A stretch of DNA of 64,000 bases. Origin: Planctomycetota bacterium (GTDB taxonomy: Bacteria > Planctomycetota > Phycisphaerae > UBA1845). Shown here piece after piece: positions 29,291 through 39,870 of the stretch. Position 1 is the first letter of the stretch. Each line of letters begins with the position of its first letter. The position numbers and the translations under genes were made by a program. The notes below the pieces were generated by a model. The model searched no databases. It had not been told where the DNA came from and was given only the letters and a program-made list of their open reading frames with translations. The stretch is from assembly GCA_024280855.1 (NCBI GenBank), contig JAJRPG010000096.1, forward strand, positions 1-64,000, given 5' to 3'.

Positions 29291-29319
29291 GGTAGCGACT
29301 CACTTTCGTTGGATATCTG

Positions 29320-32300
29320 CTAGATGACCACCGGGCCGTCCTTTAGCTTCGTACTGATCTCGTCGCGCGCTTTGCCGAGCCACGCCTCCATCTCTTTGGT
29401 GTCCTTGATCGTGGCCGACGGCAGCGTGACCTTCACGGACTTGGGTTCTAGTTCCTTGGCTGCGGCGAGCATGGCGTTGGCGAAACGCTGCGGCAGCGCG
29501 TCGGCCAGCGTCTTCCAGTCGCTTATGCTTCTGCCCTGCAACGAGGTAAGAAGTTCGTCCTCCGTGCCGACCTTGACCTTCGGCAACGAGGTGATGTCGC
29601 AGTTCGCACGGATCGATGCACGCTTGTCCTTGTCGAGCTTCTTCCATGTATCCGATCCGGTGAGCTTCTTCTTCTCCACCTCGAAGATGTCCGTGCAGGC
29701 TTGGCTCGCCTTGGTCAGTTCCCCGCGCAGTGCATCGGTAACGCTCTTACACAGCGGCGGAACCGGATCGGTGCTGTTCAGCAGGGATCGTTGATCGATG
29801 ATAGCCGCAACCTGTGGCGCAACCTCTTCGACGACCTGCATCCCGTCGGCGTGCTTGATGAGTTCTTGCAGTGACCGCCAGCGGGGCAGGCGTGTCTTGC
29901 CAAGCTCGGCGGTCTTCTCCCATTCCTCAGCCTGCTTGGTCAGGTCAGCCTGCTTATCGAACAAGGCGATTATTTGTTCGTTGCCACCAAGGTTGCCGAT
30001 GTCTTCCAACTCGGTCGTGGCTGGCTTGGCGGGCAGCGGCGGCTCACCGCCTGCGGCCTCCGCCCGACTGAGCATTTCCTTCACAAACACCGTGGCCTTG
30101 TTGGATTCGTCGTTGGACTTGCATGTAATGTCCGCCGTCTGGAACAACTTGCGAACGGCGATGCGCTGCTTGGCGCTGACCGTGGCGATCTCAACACGGA
30201 AGTCGGTCGCGCGAATCTTCGTCCGCTCAAGCTCGGTAGCTTCCAGCGACTTACCGTTCAGCGACGCGCGAATGTGTCCCGTCGCCAGCAGCGCGAGCAA
30301 CGCGCCTTCGATGGCGTCCTGCGGCCAACCGTATGGCTCATCCTCGAAGTGCTTACGGATTTCGCTGCCTTTCTTCCCAGCAGTGATGTAGTTCAGGACT
30401 TCGCCGCAGACGGCGTTCTTGTCTATGTCTCCTGTGTAGCCGATCGCATCGAGTGCGTTGCCGTCACCTTTCTTGGCTCGATCAAACACTTTTCCCCAAC
30501 GAGGGTCATCAGCCATGTCGAACTGCGGGTACATGCGGACGAGCGAATCCTCCGCCGCGTCCTGCACCTTGGCCGACAACAACATCCCCGCGACTTCGTT
30601 GCCGCCGCCTTGGATGACGCGCGTGCCGCCGAAGATGTCCGAGAGAATCGAATCCATGGCCGTCTTGGCTGCATCGAGTCGGGTCTGCATCGACTGCCGA
30701 GCTTCCTTGCCCTCGTTCGAGGTGGGGATGCCCTTGGTTTGCAGGGTTTCCTCCGCCGCCTTGTGTTCCGAGAGAGTCTTCTTGAAGTCTTCGGCGGCGC
30801 GGCGCTGGATGTAGACGGAGAGCAGGGGCGAGTCGGTGCCAGCAGCGCGTGCCTCAGAGAGGATGGTCTTTTCATTCACACTCCAACCGTCACGAATCCA
30901 CACTGGGATGGTCTGACCGGACGGCTTGGGGGCGTCCTCGGTGAAGTGCGTTTCGATCTTGCGCGACTCTTTGCACTTGCCTTGTACGAGCTTCACGCTC
31001 TTGAGTTGCTTGGCGCATTCCTCGCGGAGCATGTCGGTTCGTAGGTCGGCCATGCGCTGCGCGTCGTTGAAGATGCGGGACTGCTTTTCGCGGTACGCAG
31101 CGTCCCACTCGCTGCTCTCGCGGGTTTGTAGACGGTACTCGCTATCGACCTGCATCAACTCGCCGCCCTGCACAAGGCCGTTGAGCAGTTCAGGGATGCG
31201 TTTGCGCAATTCTGTGCTGTCCGCCGTGAGGTCTTCGACGAGCAGGTCAGCCAGCATGTCAGGCGTGGCGCGGATGCCGACATCGGAACCGGGTTCGCGC
31301 GAGAGCTTGCTGATGAGGAAGATCAAGGCGCAGAGCCGCGAGCGGAGTTTGCCATCGTCGGAGCCGTCGCGTTGCTTGCGGACAATTTCGTCAATCTCGC
31401 GCAACAACACCCCGGTCTGAATCATGTTGGTGGATACTTGGTCGTAGAGGAAGTCGCCGGGGATCACCGTTCCGAGTGGATCGTCGGCGCTGTCACGGAC
31501 AGCCTCGAAGACAATCCGAAGTTGCGTGCGAAGTTGCCCGGTCGTGCCTGCTTTGTCCACGGCACGCAGAACCTTCTCCCAGAAGCGTCGTCGCACGGGC
31601 AGCAGCGGGTAGTCGGCGACGATGATGTCTTGGTCTTCGGTTCGTTGCTCGATTCTGGTGCCGCTGAGGTGGCGCGAAATCTCCCCGCTGTGCGTCGAGA
31701 GCATGTCGCGGATAACCTGCTCCTTGTCCGGCTTCTTGGCTAGCACCATCTTGCGCGTGACCGTCTCAACATCGGTGTCTGAAAGCTCGATTGGCACCCT
31801 GAAACGCCCCATGAGCTTCTGGAGTTGCGGCGTTCCGGTCAGCGCCGTTTGCCCCGTGCCGACGAACAGCACGCGACCGCCCAGTTTCTTGCAGCACTCT
31901 TCGGTCAGTTCCTGAACCGCGTAGGTTCGCTCCGCGTTTTCGCCGATGTATTGCTGCACCTCGTCTAGTACGATCAGCGTGCAGGGAAACTCTCCGTCAA
32001 CGGTGAGGGCGTCCCGAATGGCGGCGGTCATCTCGGTGTTGCTGACATCCTTGCAGACGGGGAATTGCGCTTTGAGGAGTGACTTCGCCTCCGCCGGGCT
32101 GGATGCGAACGATGCATCGGCCTTCAAAAGTGCGTTCGCGATGACGGGCGACACATACATATGGTGGAGTTCTTTGTTCCAATCCCGTTTCGCGGCTTCG
32201 ACCGATGCACGCACCGCGTCATAGATGCCGTTGCTTTTGAGCCACATCACGAAGCGGGCGGTGGGATACTCTTCCGGCAGGTCTTTCGACCGGAATATGA

Positions 32301-32763
32301 TCGACAGCAGCGCGAGCCGAACACTCTCACTCGCGCCTGCACCCAGCGTCCCGGCTGCGGCGTGCAAGCCACCTTCTTGCTTGCCCTTGGTGGAAAGCTC
32401 CTTGAGCAGGTCTTTGATGTCTTGCGAAAGTGTCGTGGGCAGTCCGCGTGCGGCAGCGTCGTCGTCTGGAAAGCGGAAATCCAGCCATAGGTACTGGAGC
32501 ATTTTGACGAGGTGCGACTTGCCGCTTCCGAAGAAGCCGCTCACCCAGACGGCGGGCTGTTCCGGGCGGTCGAGGTTCGATAGATAGGTGCTGAGGATTC
32601 GCTCCATGCCCTTGGCGTACTGGCCTTCGCAGACGAAGTTCTCAAGCTCGAACCGAAGAGTACGCAACTCCTCCTCCGTCCGCATGTCCATAACCTTGGC
32701 CACGCCGTTGTTGAGGAGTTGGACATCCTTGGGGTCTTTGAGGAACAGTTCGCGGTTCTTCAT
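29320..32763 (-). CDS. brxC: BREX P-loop ATPase BrxC
   Basis: GFFGSGKSHLVKMLQYLW (Walker A), TLIVLDEVQQYIG (Walker B), 1147 aa, position in the BREX locus. Confidence 0.9.
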   Translation of the reverse strand: MKNRELFLKDPKDVQLLNNGVAKVMDMRTEEELRTLRFELENFVCEGQYAKGMERILSTYLSNLDRPEQPAVWVSGFFGSGKSHLVKMLQYLWLDFRFPDDDAAARGLPTTLSQDIKDLLKELSTKGKQEGGLHAAAGTLGAGASESVRLALLSIIFRSKDLPEEYPTARFVMWLKSNGIYDAVRASVEAAKRDWNKELHHMYVSPVIANALLKADASFASSPAEAKSLLKAQFPVCKDVSNTEMTAAIRDALTVDGEFPCTLIVLDEVQQYIGENAERTYAVQELTEECCKKLGGRVLFVGTGQTALTGTPQLQKLMGRFRVPIELSDTDVETVTRKMVLAKKPDKEQVIRDMLSTHSGEISRHLSGTRIEQRTEDQDIIVADYPLLPVRRRFWEKVLRAVDKAGTTGQLRTQLRIVFEAVRDSADDPLGTVIPGDFLYDQVSTNMIQTGVLLREIDEIVRKQRDGSDDGKLRSRLCALIFLISKLSREPGSDVGIRATPDMLADLLVEDLTADSTELRKRIPELLNGLVQGGELMQVDSEYRLQTRESSEWDAAYREKQSRIFNDAQRMADLRTDMLREECAKQLKSVKLVQGKCKESRKIETHFTEDAPKPSGQTIPVWIRDGWSVNEKTILSEARAAGTDSPLLSVYIQRRAAEDFKKTLSEHKAAEETLQTKGIPTSNEGKEARQSMQTRLDAAKTAMDSILSDIFGGTRVIQGGGNEVAGMLLSAKVQDAAEDSLVRMYPQFDMADDPRWGKVFDRAKKGDGNALDAIGYTGDIDKNAVCGEVLNYITAGKKGSEIRKHFEDEPYGWPQDAIEGALLALLATGHIRASLNGKSLEATELERTKIRATDFRVEIATVSAKQRIAVRKLFQTADITCKSNDESNKATVFVKEMLSRAEAAGGEPPLPAKPATTELEDIGNLGGNEQIIALFDKQADLTKQAEEWEKTAELGKTRLPRWRSLQELIKHADGMQVVEEVAPQVAAIIDQRSLLNSTDPVPPLCKSVTDALRGELTKASQACTDIFEVEKKKLTGSDTWKKLDKDKRASIRANCDITSLPKVKVGTEDELLTSLQGRSISDWKTLADALPQRFANAMLAAAKELEPKSVKVTLPSATIKDTKEMEAWLGKARDEISTKLKDGPVVI

Positions 32764-33320
32764 AAGCCATGCGCTCCTTCGCGTGTGGTGATCGGCACGG
32801 CGAGGTAGTTCCAGCCGTCACGGGCATCCAATAGCCGATAGTTGTTGTTCTCGAATTCGCCGGGGAAAAAGGCGAGCAGCCGACCACGGATCGAGGACTC
32901 TACCGCGCCAATCAGATCGGAGACCTTTATAAGTCCGAACAGGCACGCGATTCCGTGGATCGCTACGACCGTGTTGGCGTCCGCTGCCTCGTCATCCAAC
33001 GCCGACTTGACCCGTGCCGATACAAAATCGAGGAAGCCGGACATCGCCATCTCAAGATCGTCCGGCGCTTTGAAGTAGTCCTCGCGATAATCCTCCGCTG
33101 CCATCCACTCAGCGAATGCGCCCGCGACATCCACGAGCTTCCAACCGTGTTTGGCACTCGTGGTCGCAATCTCGAACTCGCCAAGGCGGATGCGCAGGCG
33201 GCGTTCGTCGGTCTTGTCGTAGACGGCGAACCAAACCCGTTGCGCGCCGGCTAGGTTCTGCTCCCAAGGCAGGGCAGCAAAGCGTCCGTAGTTCTCGACG
33301 AGTTGTTCGATCCTACCCAT
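32760..33320 (-). CDS. brxB: BrxB (DUF1788-like)
   Basis: Size and sequence (RVWFAVYDKTDERRLRIRLGEFEIATTSAKHGWKLVDV), order brxA-brxB-brxC, 4-bp overlap with brxC. Confidence 0.8.
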   Translation of the reverse strand: MGRIEQLVENYGRFAALPWEQNLAGAQRVWFAVYDKTDERRLRIRLGEFEIATTSAKHGWKLVDVAGAFAEWMAAEDYREDYFKAPDDLEMAMSGFLDFVSARVKSALDDEAADANTVVAIHGIACLFGLIKVSDLIGAVESSIRGRLLAFFPGEFENNNYRLLDARDGWNYLAVPITTREGAHGL

Positions 33321-34101
33321 GCATCGCTTCCTTCTCGCGTTGGGTCAGTAGACCGTTGAAGCTCACTTCCACGACCGTTCCGAGTCGTCGGTAGTCCAAC
33401 CATTCCCGTCTCGAAGCCTCGGCGGTCATCGCGTGCAGTTCCTCGGTGGGAGCATCGAGAATCCCCGTCCAGAAGGTGCTGAACATCATCTGGCCGCGAG
33501 CGCCGGAGAGGTATCCGAGCAGCAGCGCGTAAGCGGTGTTCGCAGGGGTGACGACCGGATGCCGTCTTAGCTTTGGCCGACGACCTTCAAGGTGGCCGGA
33601 TTGCGTCCATGAGGACAGTGCGTTGCGTGCGATCTTGTTCCGTGTCGGCGGGTTGAAGCGGCTTGGGTCGGATGCCTCCACTGCCTCCTCCAGTTCTGCG
33701 CTTGTCACGGTGTCACCTATGCGTGCCGACAGGACACGCGAGGCCGTCATGCGCAAGAGTGGGTCGCGGGCGTTCGCGCAAAGACAAGCCAGCAATGGCC
33801 GTCCTTCGTCATCGAGTTCCCAGAAGAATCGCAGGTGCCTGAACAGATGGACGGCGGCGTCCAGCCCATACACCTCGCTCAGACGCTGCGCCGTCAGGCG
33901 ACGGTTCGATGCCGTCTTCTTGGCCAGCACATTTTCCTCGGTGATCGCCGCGCGATAGTCCGCCAGTGATGCGCCACCGGGTGTCGTCTCCAGAACACTG
34001 GCCAGTTCCGACAGCATCATCGTGCGACTCGTGTGCGTTCCGCGCGCACCGCTGCGGAATCCGAGTTCTGCTGGCAAGGTTGTCGGAGGAGACTCGATCA
34101 T
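33313..34101 (-). CDS. brxA: BrxA (DUF1819-like)
   Basis: 262 aa, first gene of the brxA-brxB-brxC string, overlaps brxB. Confidence 0.75.
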   Translation of the reverse strand: MIESPPTTLPAELGFRSGARGTHTSRTMMLSELASVLETTPGGASLADYRAAITEENVLAKKTASNRRLTAQRLSEVYGLDAAVHLFRHLRFFWELDDEGRPLLACLCANARDPLLRMTASRVLSARIGDTVTSAELEEAVEASDPSRFNPPTRNKIARNALSSWTQSGHLEGRRPKLRRHPVVTPANTAYALLLGYLSGARGQMMFSTFWTGILDAPTEELHAMTAEASRREWLDYRRLGTVVEVSFNGLLTQREKEAMHG

Positions 34102-34200
34102 CTCGTTGTCCGGTCTTGTGTGTCACATGCATCTATCCCGTAGACCGCTTCCACGGGTATGGCGCGATTCCGTCCGCACTAGGCTCAGGTCGCGCCGACC

Positions 34201-34464
34201 TCAGCCCTTACGCTTCTGAGAGCGTGCCTTCGGCTTCTTCGTGCCGCGTTTCGCTCCGACAGCCGCCTTCTTGTCCCCGTCACCGACTTTCCGCAGGAAC
34301 TCGTCGAGTTCGCTGGGTAGATAAATCCTGAAATTGGACGCAGGGTGTCTCCTTGCAGGCAACTTGTTCGACCTGTCGTAACGCCTCAGAGTGTCCGCGC
34401 TACATCCAAGATAGGCGGCGGCTTCCGCGACCGTCAGATACTCATTTAGCTTCGCCACAGTCAT
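34201..34464 (-). CDS. MerR/excisionase-type helix-turn-helix protein
   Basis: YLTVAEAAAYLGCSADTLRRYDRSNKLPARRHPASNFRIYLPSELDEFL. Confidence 0.8.
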   Translation of the reverse strand: MTVAKLNEYLTVAEAAAYLGCSADTLRRYDRSNKLPARRHPASNFRIYLPSELDEFLRKVGDGDKKAAVGAKRGTKKPKARSQKRKG

Positions 34465-34863
34465 CCACTCCAGAAGGGGGCGCTTGGTGCAGCATTATGC
34501 AGCGTCTGGCGGCTCTTGGGAAGCCGAACCGGGATCGGCCCGCCCCTCCGGGGCGTGCCTCCTTCAAGAGGATGCTCCCGTCCGCGACGCCCAACCCGTC
34601 CCCGGAGCCTTCTCCATGGGCGAATGCCCCCTTTCCGTTCGTTTCCGGGGAGATGAACGGCGTAGGTCTACCGAAATACGCCCACGGGGCAGCGATGGCT
34701 GCTGCCAGCGTAGCTGCACGAGATGGTCAACCGTGCCTATCGCGTCCATTACGGGCGGCTCAAATCTGAGGTCTTGACCCCCATTCCCGGCTTTGGTTCG
34801 GCGGGACTACGAGGCGACTAACGCAGATTGGATTCTGAACGGCGGCGATAGAATCCGAGGGAG

Positions 34864-35223
34864 ATGTCGTTGATGAACAGGAAGCAGGAAATGATGTTCG
34901 CTTGCATGGATTGCAGCGTCAACACTGGCCACATAGGCGAGTATTACATGCTACTACGCGATGTGTGGCGATCCGCTCACTCAACCTGCGATGGGATGTT
35001 GTGCATAGCATGCGTAGAAAGAAGGCTAGGTAGGATGCTAGCATCAAAGGACTTCACGAACGCTGCCTGCAACAAGCCGTCTTGTTGGGAGATGGCGTAC
35101 ATAAGTCCACGCATGTTGTCTCGTATCAGCGACGGGTTACTCTGCTACGCCCCGGAGGCGCATGGACACGATCAAGCCGAGATAGTGAAGGTGCCAAGGA
35201 AGAATCGCGGGAAATCCGAATAG
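34864..35223 (+). CDS. Hypothetical Cys-rich protein
   Basis: FACMDCSVNTGHIGEYYML...CIACVERRLGR. Confidence 0.45.
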   Translation: MSLMNRKQEMMFACMDCSVNTGHIGEYYMLLRDVWRSAHSTCDGMLCIACVERRLGRMLASKDFTNAACNKPSCWEMAYISPRMLSRISDGLLCYAPEAHGHDQAEIVKVPRKNRGKSE

Positions 35224-35340
35224 ACGAACATCCAATGGATGGCTACCTGATTTCGTATCGTCTCTCGTCAGTGCTGATCGCCACAACCCCATCCTATCGG
35301 CGTCCGATCATGTTCGGCGCGTATCCGTAGGCCTCTATCC

Positions 35341-35592
35341 GTGCATCACGCTAACCGCATGATTAGTCCATACCGTCTGCGAATGGCAATGGAACTGCTT
35401 GGTGGCGTTTCACAGGGGGAGCTATCCCGCATGAGCAATGTAAGTACGACCACCATCTCCTTGTTTCTGAACGGCAAGCGGAAGCTGCGGCCTGCGCAGG
35501 CGGCGCGGCTCGTTGAAGGTCTGGAGCGTGCCTTCGTGCGGAATGGGTCGCGTTTGGACACCGCGTTCTTCACCGAAGACTACAACGATTGA
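35341..35592 (+). CDS. XRE-family helix-turn-helix protein
   Basis: GVSQGELSRMSNVSTTTISLFLNGKRKLRPAQAARL. Confidence 0.75.
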   Translation: MHHANRMISPYRLRMAMELLGGVSQGELSRMSNVSTTTISLFLNGKRKLRPAQAARLVEGLERAFVRNGSRLDTAFFTEDYND

Positions 35593-35614
35593 CCGTAGAT
35601 CACTTTGCTGCGAC

Positions 35615-36865
35615 TCAAGTTCTCGATCCGGTGCCAGCCCAAAGGGCATTGATGGGCATCGCGTGAATGCGCGAGCCGAAGGGGATCGTGTCTTGACCCC
35701 CGTATAGCACGATGCCACAGTGAAACCGTTTGCCTGCAATCTCCGCCAACGCTTTCATGCCTTTGAGGTCGTTCGTGCCAAGCGTCGCACCTGCCTTGAC
35801 CTCGATGCCGACGATTCGCCCTGACCGATCTTCAAGAACGATGTCCACCTCGCGCCCAGCCTGCGTGCGGAAGTGGAATAGCTCCGGCCTCGTCTTGCTC
35901 CACGACGCCTGTTTGCGAAGCTCGGCGACGACGAAGTTCTCCATCAACGGCCCGCTTTGCTTCGGGTCGTTGCCAAGCCGATGCTTGCTGAACCCCAGCA
36001 GGTGAGCGAGCAAGCCCGTATCGGCTAGGCATAGCTTCGGAGATTTCACGAGCCGCTTGCCGAGGTTGCTCGACCACGCAGGCAATGCCTGCACGATGAA
36101 GGTCATCTCCAGTAAGGCGAAGTATCGCTTGAGCGTTGTCTGCGGGATCGACAGGTCGCGGGCGATGTCGGCGAAGTTGAGCGACCACCCCACGCGCGTG
36201 GCCAACAGCGTCAGCAGCCGAGGCAATTCGGTTAGACCCTCGATGTTCGACAGGTCGCGTATGTCGCGTTGCAGAATCGTCGTGATGTACGACCGGAACC
36301 AATCATCGCGCCGACCAGCGCTTCGGGTTGTGCAGATTTCGGGGTATCCGCCGCGCAGCACTCGATCCATGAGCTTGGACGATGACAATGGTTTCTCAGG
36401 CGCACGCGGATTGGACTTGGCGAACAGCGCATCTACGAAGGTTTCGCGCACACCTTCGATTTCGCCTTGCGAGAATGGCCAAAGGGGTAGTATTTCAATC
36501 CTACCAGCAAGCGACTCGGACACCTTGGGTACGAGCAACACATTCGCAGACCCGGTGAGCAGGAACCGACCGGGCTTTCGCTTGCGATCCACTTCAAGCT
36601 TGATAGCCGGGAAGAGTGCAGGTGCTTTTTGCACTTCATCGAGAACGACAGGCCCGTCGAAGCCTCGAATGAAGCCAGCCGGGTCGCCCGTCGCCGCCGC
36701 AAGCGTGGCCGCGTCGTCCAGCGTCAGGTAGGTGGCCTTCCGCCTGCCCTCGGCAATCGCCTGCACAAGCGTACTCTTGCCCGTTTGCCGTGCGCCGTGC
36801 AAGAAGACCACTGGCGTATCCTTGAGAGCCTGCCGAAGCCGTGTTGCAATGTTTCGCTCGATCAT
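35615..36865 (-). CDS. AAA_14/DUF4143 family ATPase
   Basis: FLHGARQTGKSTLVQAI, GPVVLDEVQKAPALFPAIKLEVDRKRKPGRFLLTGSANVLL, C-terminal restriction-like EVDIVLEDRSGRIVGIEVKAGATL. Confidence 0.85.
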   Translation of the reverse strand: MIERNIATRLRQALKDTPVVFLHGARQTGKSTLVQAIAEGRRKATYLTLDDAATLAAATGDPAGFIRGFDGPVVLDEVQKAPALFPAIKLEVDRKRKPGRFLLTGSANVLLVPKVSESLAGRIEILPLWPFSQGEIEGVRETFVDALFAKSNPRAPEKPLSSSKLMDRVLRGGYPEICTTRSAGRRDDWFRSYITTILQRDIRDLSNIEGLTELPRLLTLLATRVGWSLNFADIARDLSIPQTTLKRYFALLEMTFIVQALPAWSSNLGKRLVKSPKLCLADTGLLAHLLGFSKHRLGNDPKQSGPLMENFVVAELRKQASWSKTRPELFHFRTQAGREVDIVLEDRSGRIVGIEVKAGATLGTNDLKGMKALAEIAGKRFHCGIVLYGGQDTIPFGSRIHAMPINALWAGTGSRT

Positions 36866-36875
36866 GGTGGTAGCC

Positions 36876-36938
36876 TAACCGCTGAGCGGCTGGGGATCAA
36901 CCGCTGAGTGGTTGAATATCGTCCACTTGGTGGTTGAT
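36876..36938. promoter_or_regulatory. Three phased imperfect palindromes (putative operator array)
   Basis: Centres at about 36884, 36906 and 36928 (22-bp spacing) upstream of the AAA_14 start. Confidence 0.55.
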
Positions 36939-37037
36939 TTACATCCGTCTAGGGCGAAAATGGCAAGCCGCAAGCTGGATGTCGAAGCGGGGATTCTATC
37001 GGACGGCGAGATAGAGAGCGGATGTGAATCAGCGAGT

Positions 37038-37070
37038 TAAGTTGCCAAATGGTTCCGACTAAGTTGCCAA
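37038..37070. repeat. Direct repeat TAAGTTGCCAA x2 (integrase arm-type sites candidate)
   Basis: TAAGTTGCCAA at 37038-37048 and 37060-37070, 22-bp spacing, 45 bp inside the tRNA junction. Confidence 0.6.
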
Positions 37071-37114
37071 GCCGTTGTAAGTGCTTTGTTTCCAGATGGT
37101 TACAAAATGAAAAT

Positions 37115-37156
<42 letters not shown>

Positions 37157-37239
37157 AATAGCGAAAAACGCCATTCTTGAGTCATTATCGATGGTTCCTC
37201 AACTCGGTCAAGTACACTTGACGCAGCATGCGTAGTACA

Positions 37240-39870
37240 TCATTTAGCCATTCTCTTTTGCCAGCCTGCCGCATCACCCAGTCTGTTTTGGGCTGTGTAG
37301 AAAGCAACAATATCACTCACAACTTTTTGTGCCCTTTCGCTCTCACTTCCGAAGGTCGCAACCACACCGGCATGCGCTGCTAGAAGAAGTTCTTCCACTT
37401 CTTCGTATTGGTCAAGTTCAAAAAGACAGTGGCCTAGTTGATGCTTTGCCAATGCGAGTGCACCATGGTTCTTACCTGAGACGGCCTCGCCGCGTTTGAG
37501 ACTCTCCCGTAGAAGCGGTATTTCCTGAGCGCAACGATCCTGCTTCGCAATGCTCCTCGCTAGCAAAAAAGTGGTCACCGCAGCGGCTGACCCTTTAGGA
37601 TTCGCGGTGTTATAGATGCCAACGGCTTCGCGATACCACTTTTCCGCGCTGGCGGAATCGCCCTGTCGCCAAGCGATCGCGCCGAGATATGTAAGCGTTT
37701 TTGCGGTGGACGTGTTGTTGGTATCGAGTGTAGCTCGTTGTATTTCCAAGACATCTTCGCAAATCGGTTTTGCTTCTTCTAATTGCCGTCGTCGAATCTT
37801 CATTTCGCACATGGCGGCAAGGCTCTCAGCGATTTCTGGATGTCTCGGCTGATGAATGCGCCTGCGGATTTCGAGCGATCGGGAATAATACTCGTCCGCA
37901 GCGTCGTGATCCCCTTGCTGCATAGCCACGACGCCAAGCTTGAACAGGGCTACGGCAACGTTCAACTCCGAGTCACCTGGCTCCGCCTGCCATCGCCGCA
38001 AACACTCCTCGTGCAATTCCCTTGCTTCGTCGAATCGCTTTTGCCCGTGCAATGTGTTCGACAACAGGTCGAGCGTTGTTGCTACACTGGTGTGTTCGTT
38101 GCCGTATGCCTGCCTCTCAATGGCGAGCGCCCGTCGGTGTAGCATTTCCGCTTCCTTGTGCCGCGATTGGATGTACGCCAAGTATCCAAGCTCATCCAAC
38201 GTGTTGGCTATGTCGGGGTCGTCTTCACTTAGGTTTCGCTCCTGAATATCTAGCCTCATTTTCAGAATGGCGCCGCCCTCATCAAGACGCCCGTCGCGAA
38301 TCAACATACTACCCAGCATGTAGCGAGTCTCTTGAGCGTCCTGGGACTCGCTGCCGGAGTTATTGACCTGCGCCTTCAATGCGTCTCGCATCATAGTCTC
38401 AGCCTTCTGCTTGTCACCAAGGTTATTGTAGAGATCACCGAGTGCCGCGCGAATGACGCTCTCCTGTGCTGGCTGGCCAGCAAAAGCGTCGTCGAGGTGC
38501 GACGTCGCGTTGTCCAGAAGCTGTGCCACCGTCATGTCCTTTCTGCCGCCGCTATACGGATCGATTCCACCGAACATGTCGTCAAGCAGGAACGTATTCA
38601 AGGCACTCGCTCGAGCGGCCTCCACGCGGGCAGTGTCTCGTTCGAGCGTCACCTGTATAACACTTGCGATTAACATGAGAAAAGCGATGGTAATACCACC
38701 GACCAGCCCCGTGTTCCGCCGTGCGAATTTGCGAAGCTGATAGATCGTGCTGGCCGGACGCGCGGAGATCGGCTCGTTATTGAGAAAACGGTGGACATCA
38801 GCAGCGAGGTCAGCCGACGACGTATAACGGCGATCCTTCTCTTTTTCCAGCGCCTTAGCGACTATGGTTTCAACGTCGCCACGCAACGACGTATCCACAG
38901 ACCCCAGACGCGACGGTTCTAAGTCTTGGATAATACGAACCGCCTCGGGAATGGTGCGGTGGGTAATATCATGCGGCAGACAATGCCCAAGCAACTCAAA
39001 GAGAATCACACCCAAGGCGTAGACATCGCTTCGTGTGTCTATCGCGTTAGGGTCGCCCGAAACCTGTTCTGGACTCATGTACGGTATCGTCCCAACGAGT
39101 TGCCCCACGTTGGTTTGCATAGTCACCGTTCGTATGTCGGCGTCTGTGGCTCGGGCGATTCCAAAATCGAGAATCTTCGGTTCACCCTTCGAGCCTACCG
39201 ATTCGGCAACCAGGATATTACCCGGTTTCAGATCGCGATGGATCACGCCAACCTGATGAGCGAAGTGTACGGCGTCGCAAATTTTTGCGAACAGTACAAG
39301 CTTGTCTCGTAAAGGAAGTTTGTGGGTCTTGGCGTAATCCAAAAGCTCGCGGCCTTGAACAAGTTCCATGGCGAAGTAGGGTTGCACGCCCGCCGCAGTC
39401 TTCGTCGTGCCGGCCTCATAAATCTGCGCGATGCCCGCGTGCTTGAGTCGCCCAAGCACTTCGGTCTCGAATTCAAATCGCCGAAAGAGTGATCGCGTAG
39501 CCGTTCCCAGGCGAAGTGCTTTCAGGGCTACGGCGCGATGGGGATTCTCCTGAGTCGCTTCGTACACCACGCCCATTCCGCCTTCGCCGATTTTGCGAAT
39601 GATTGTATATTGCCCGATACGATCAGGAAGGGCTGGTTCATCATCCAGCGCCGCGATGCCCGATGCCACGAACTCGACACCAGAAGGTCCGTCCGCTTGT
39701 TCAACAAACGGAGTCGCTTGCTGGTCATGTCGTAGCATTCTTTCAACTTGCTGCCTTATTTCGTAATCCTCGCCGCAGGCTTCATGTAGGAATGACTCCC
39801 ATTTGTCCGGCTCAAGCGCACACGCCTGATCAAATAGAGCCATCACGCGGCTATGACGTTCACGATCCAT
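37240..39870 (-). CDS. Ser/Thr protein kinase with C-terminal TPR repeats
   Basis: IGQYTIIRKIGEGGMGVVYEA, VIHRDLKPGNILV, KILDFGIA; TM helix; many TPRs. Confidence 0.95.
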   Translation of the reverse strand: MDRERHSRVMALFDQACALEPDKWESFLHEACGEDYEIRQQVERMLRHDQQATPFVEQADGPSGVEFVASGIAALDDEPALPDRIGQYTIIRKIGEGGMGVVYEATQENPHRAVALKALRLGTATRSLFRRFEFETEVLGRLKHAGIAQIYEAGTTKTAAGVQPYFAMELVQGRELLDYAKTHKLPLRDKLVLFAKICDAVHFAHQVGVIHRDLKPGNILVAESVGSKGEPKILDFGIARATDADIRTVTMQTNVGQLVGTIPYMSPEQVSGDPNAIDTRSDVYALGVILFELLGHCLPHDITHRTIPEAVRIIQDLEPSRLGSVDTSLRGDVETIVAKALEKEKDRRYTSSADLAADVHRFLNNEPISARPASTIYQLRKFARRNTGLVGGITIAFLMLIASVIQVTLERDTARVEAARASALNTFLLDDMFGGIDPYSGGRKDMTVAQLLDNATSHLDDAFAGQPAQESVIRAALGDLYNNLGDKQKAETMMRDALKAQVNNSGSESQDAQETRYMLGSMLIRDGRLDEGGAILKMRLDIQERNLSEDDPDIANTLDELGYLAYIQSRHKEAEMLHRRALAIERQAYGNEHTSVATTLDLLSNTLHGQKRFDEARELHEECLRRWQAEPGDSELNVAVALFKLGVVAMQQGDHDAADEYYSRSLEIRRRIHQPRHPEIAESLAAMCEMKIRRRQLEEAKPICEDVLEIQRATLDTNNTSTAKTLTYLGAIAWRQGDSASAEKWYREAVGIYNTANPKGSAAAVTTFLLARSIAKQDRCAQEIPLLRESLKRGEAVSGKNHGALALAKHQLGHCLFELDQYEEVEELLLAAHAGVVATFGSESERAQKVVSDIVAFYTAQNRLGDAAGWQKRMAK

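Noticed and set aside
34515-34526. 10-bp match (CTTGGGAAGC) to the tRNA-Gly anticodon core as a possible second att site
   Set aside because: Short enough to occur by chance in this length and lacks flanking tRNA sequence.
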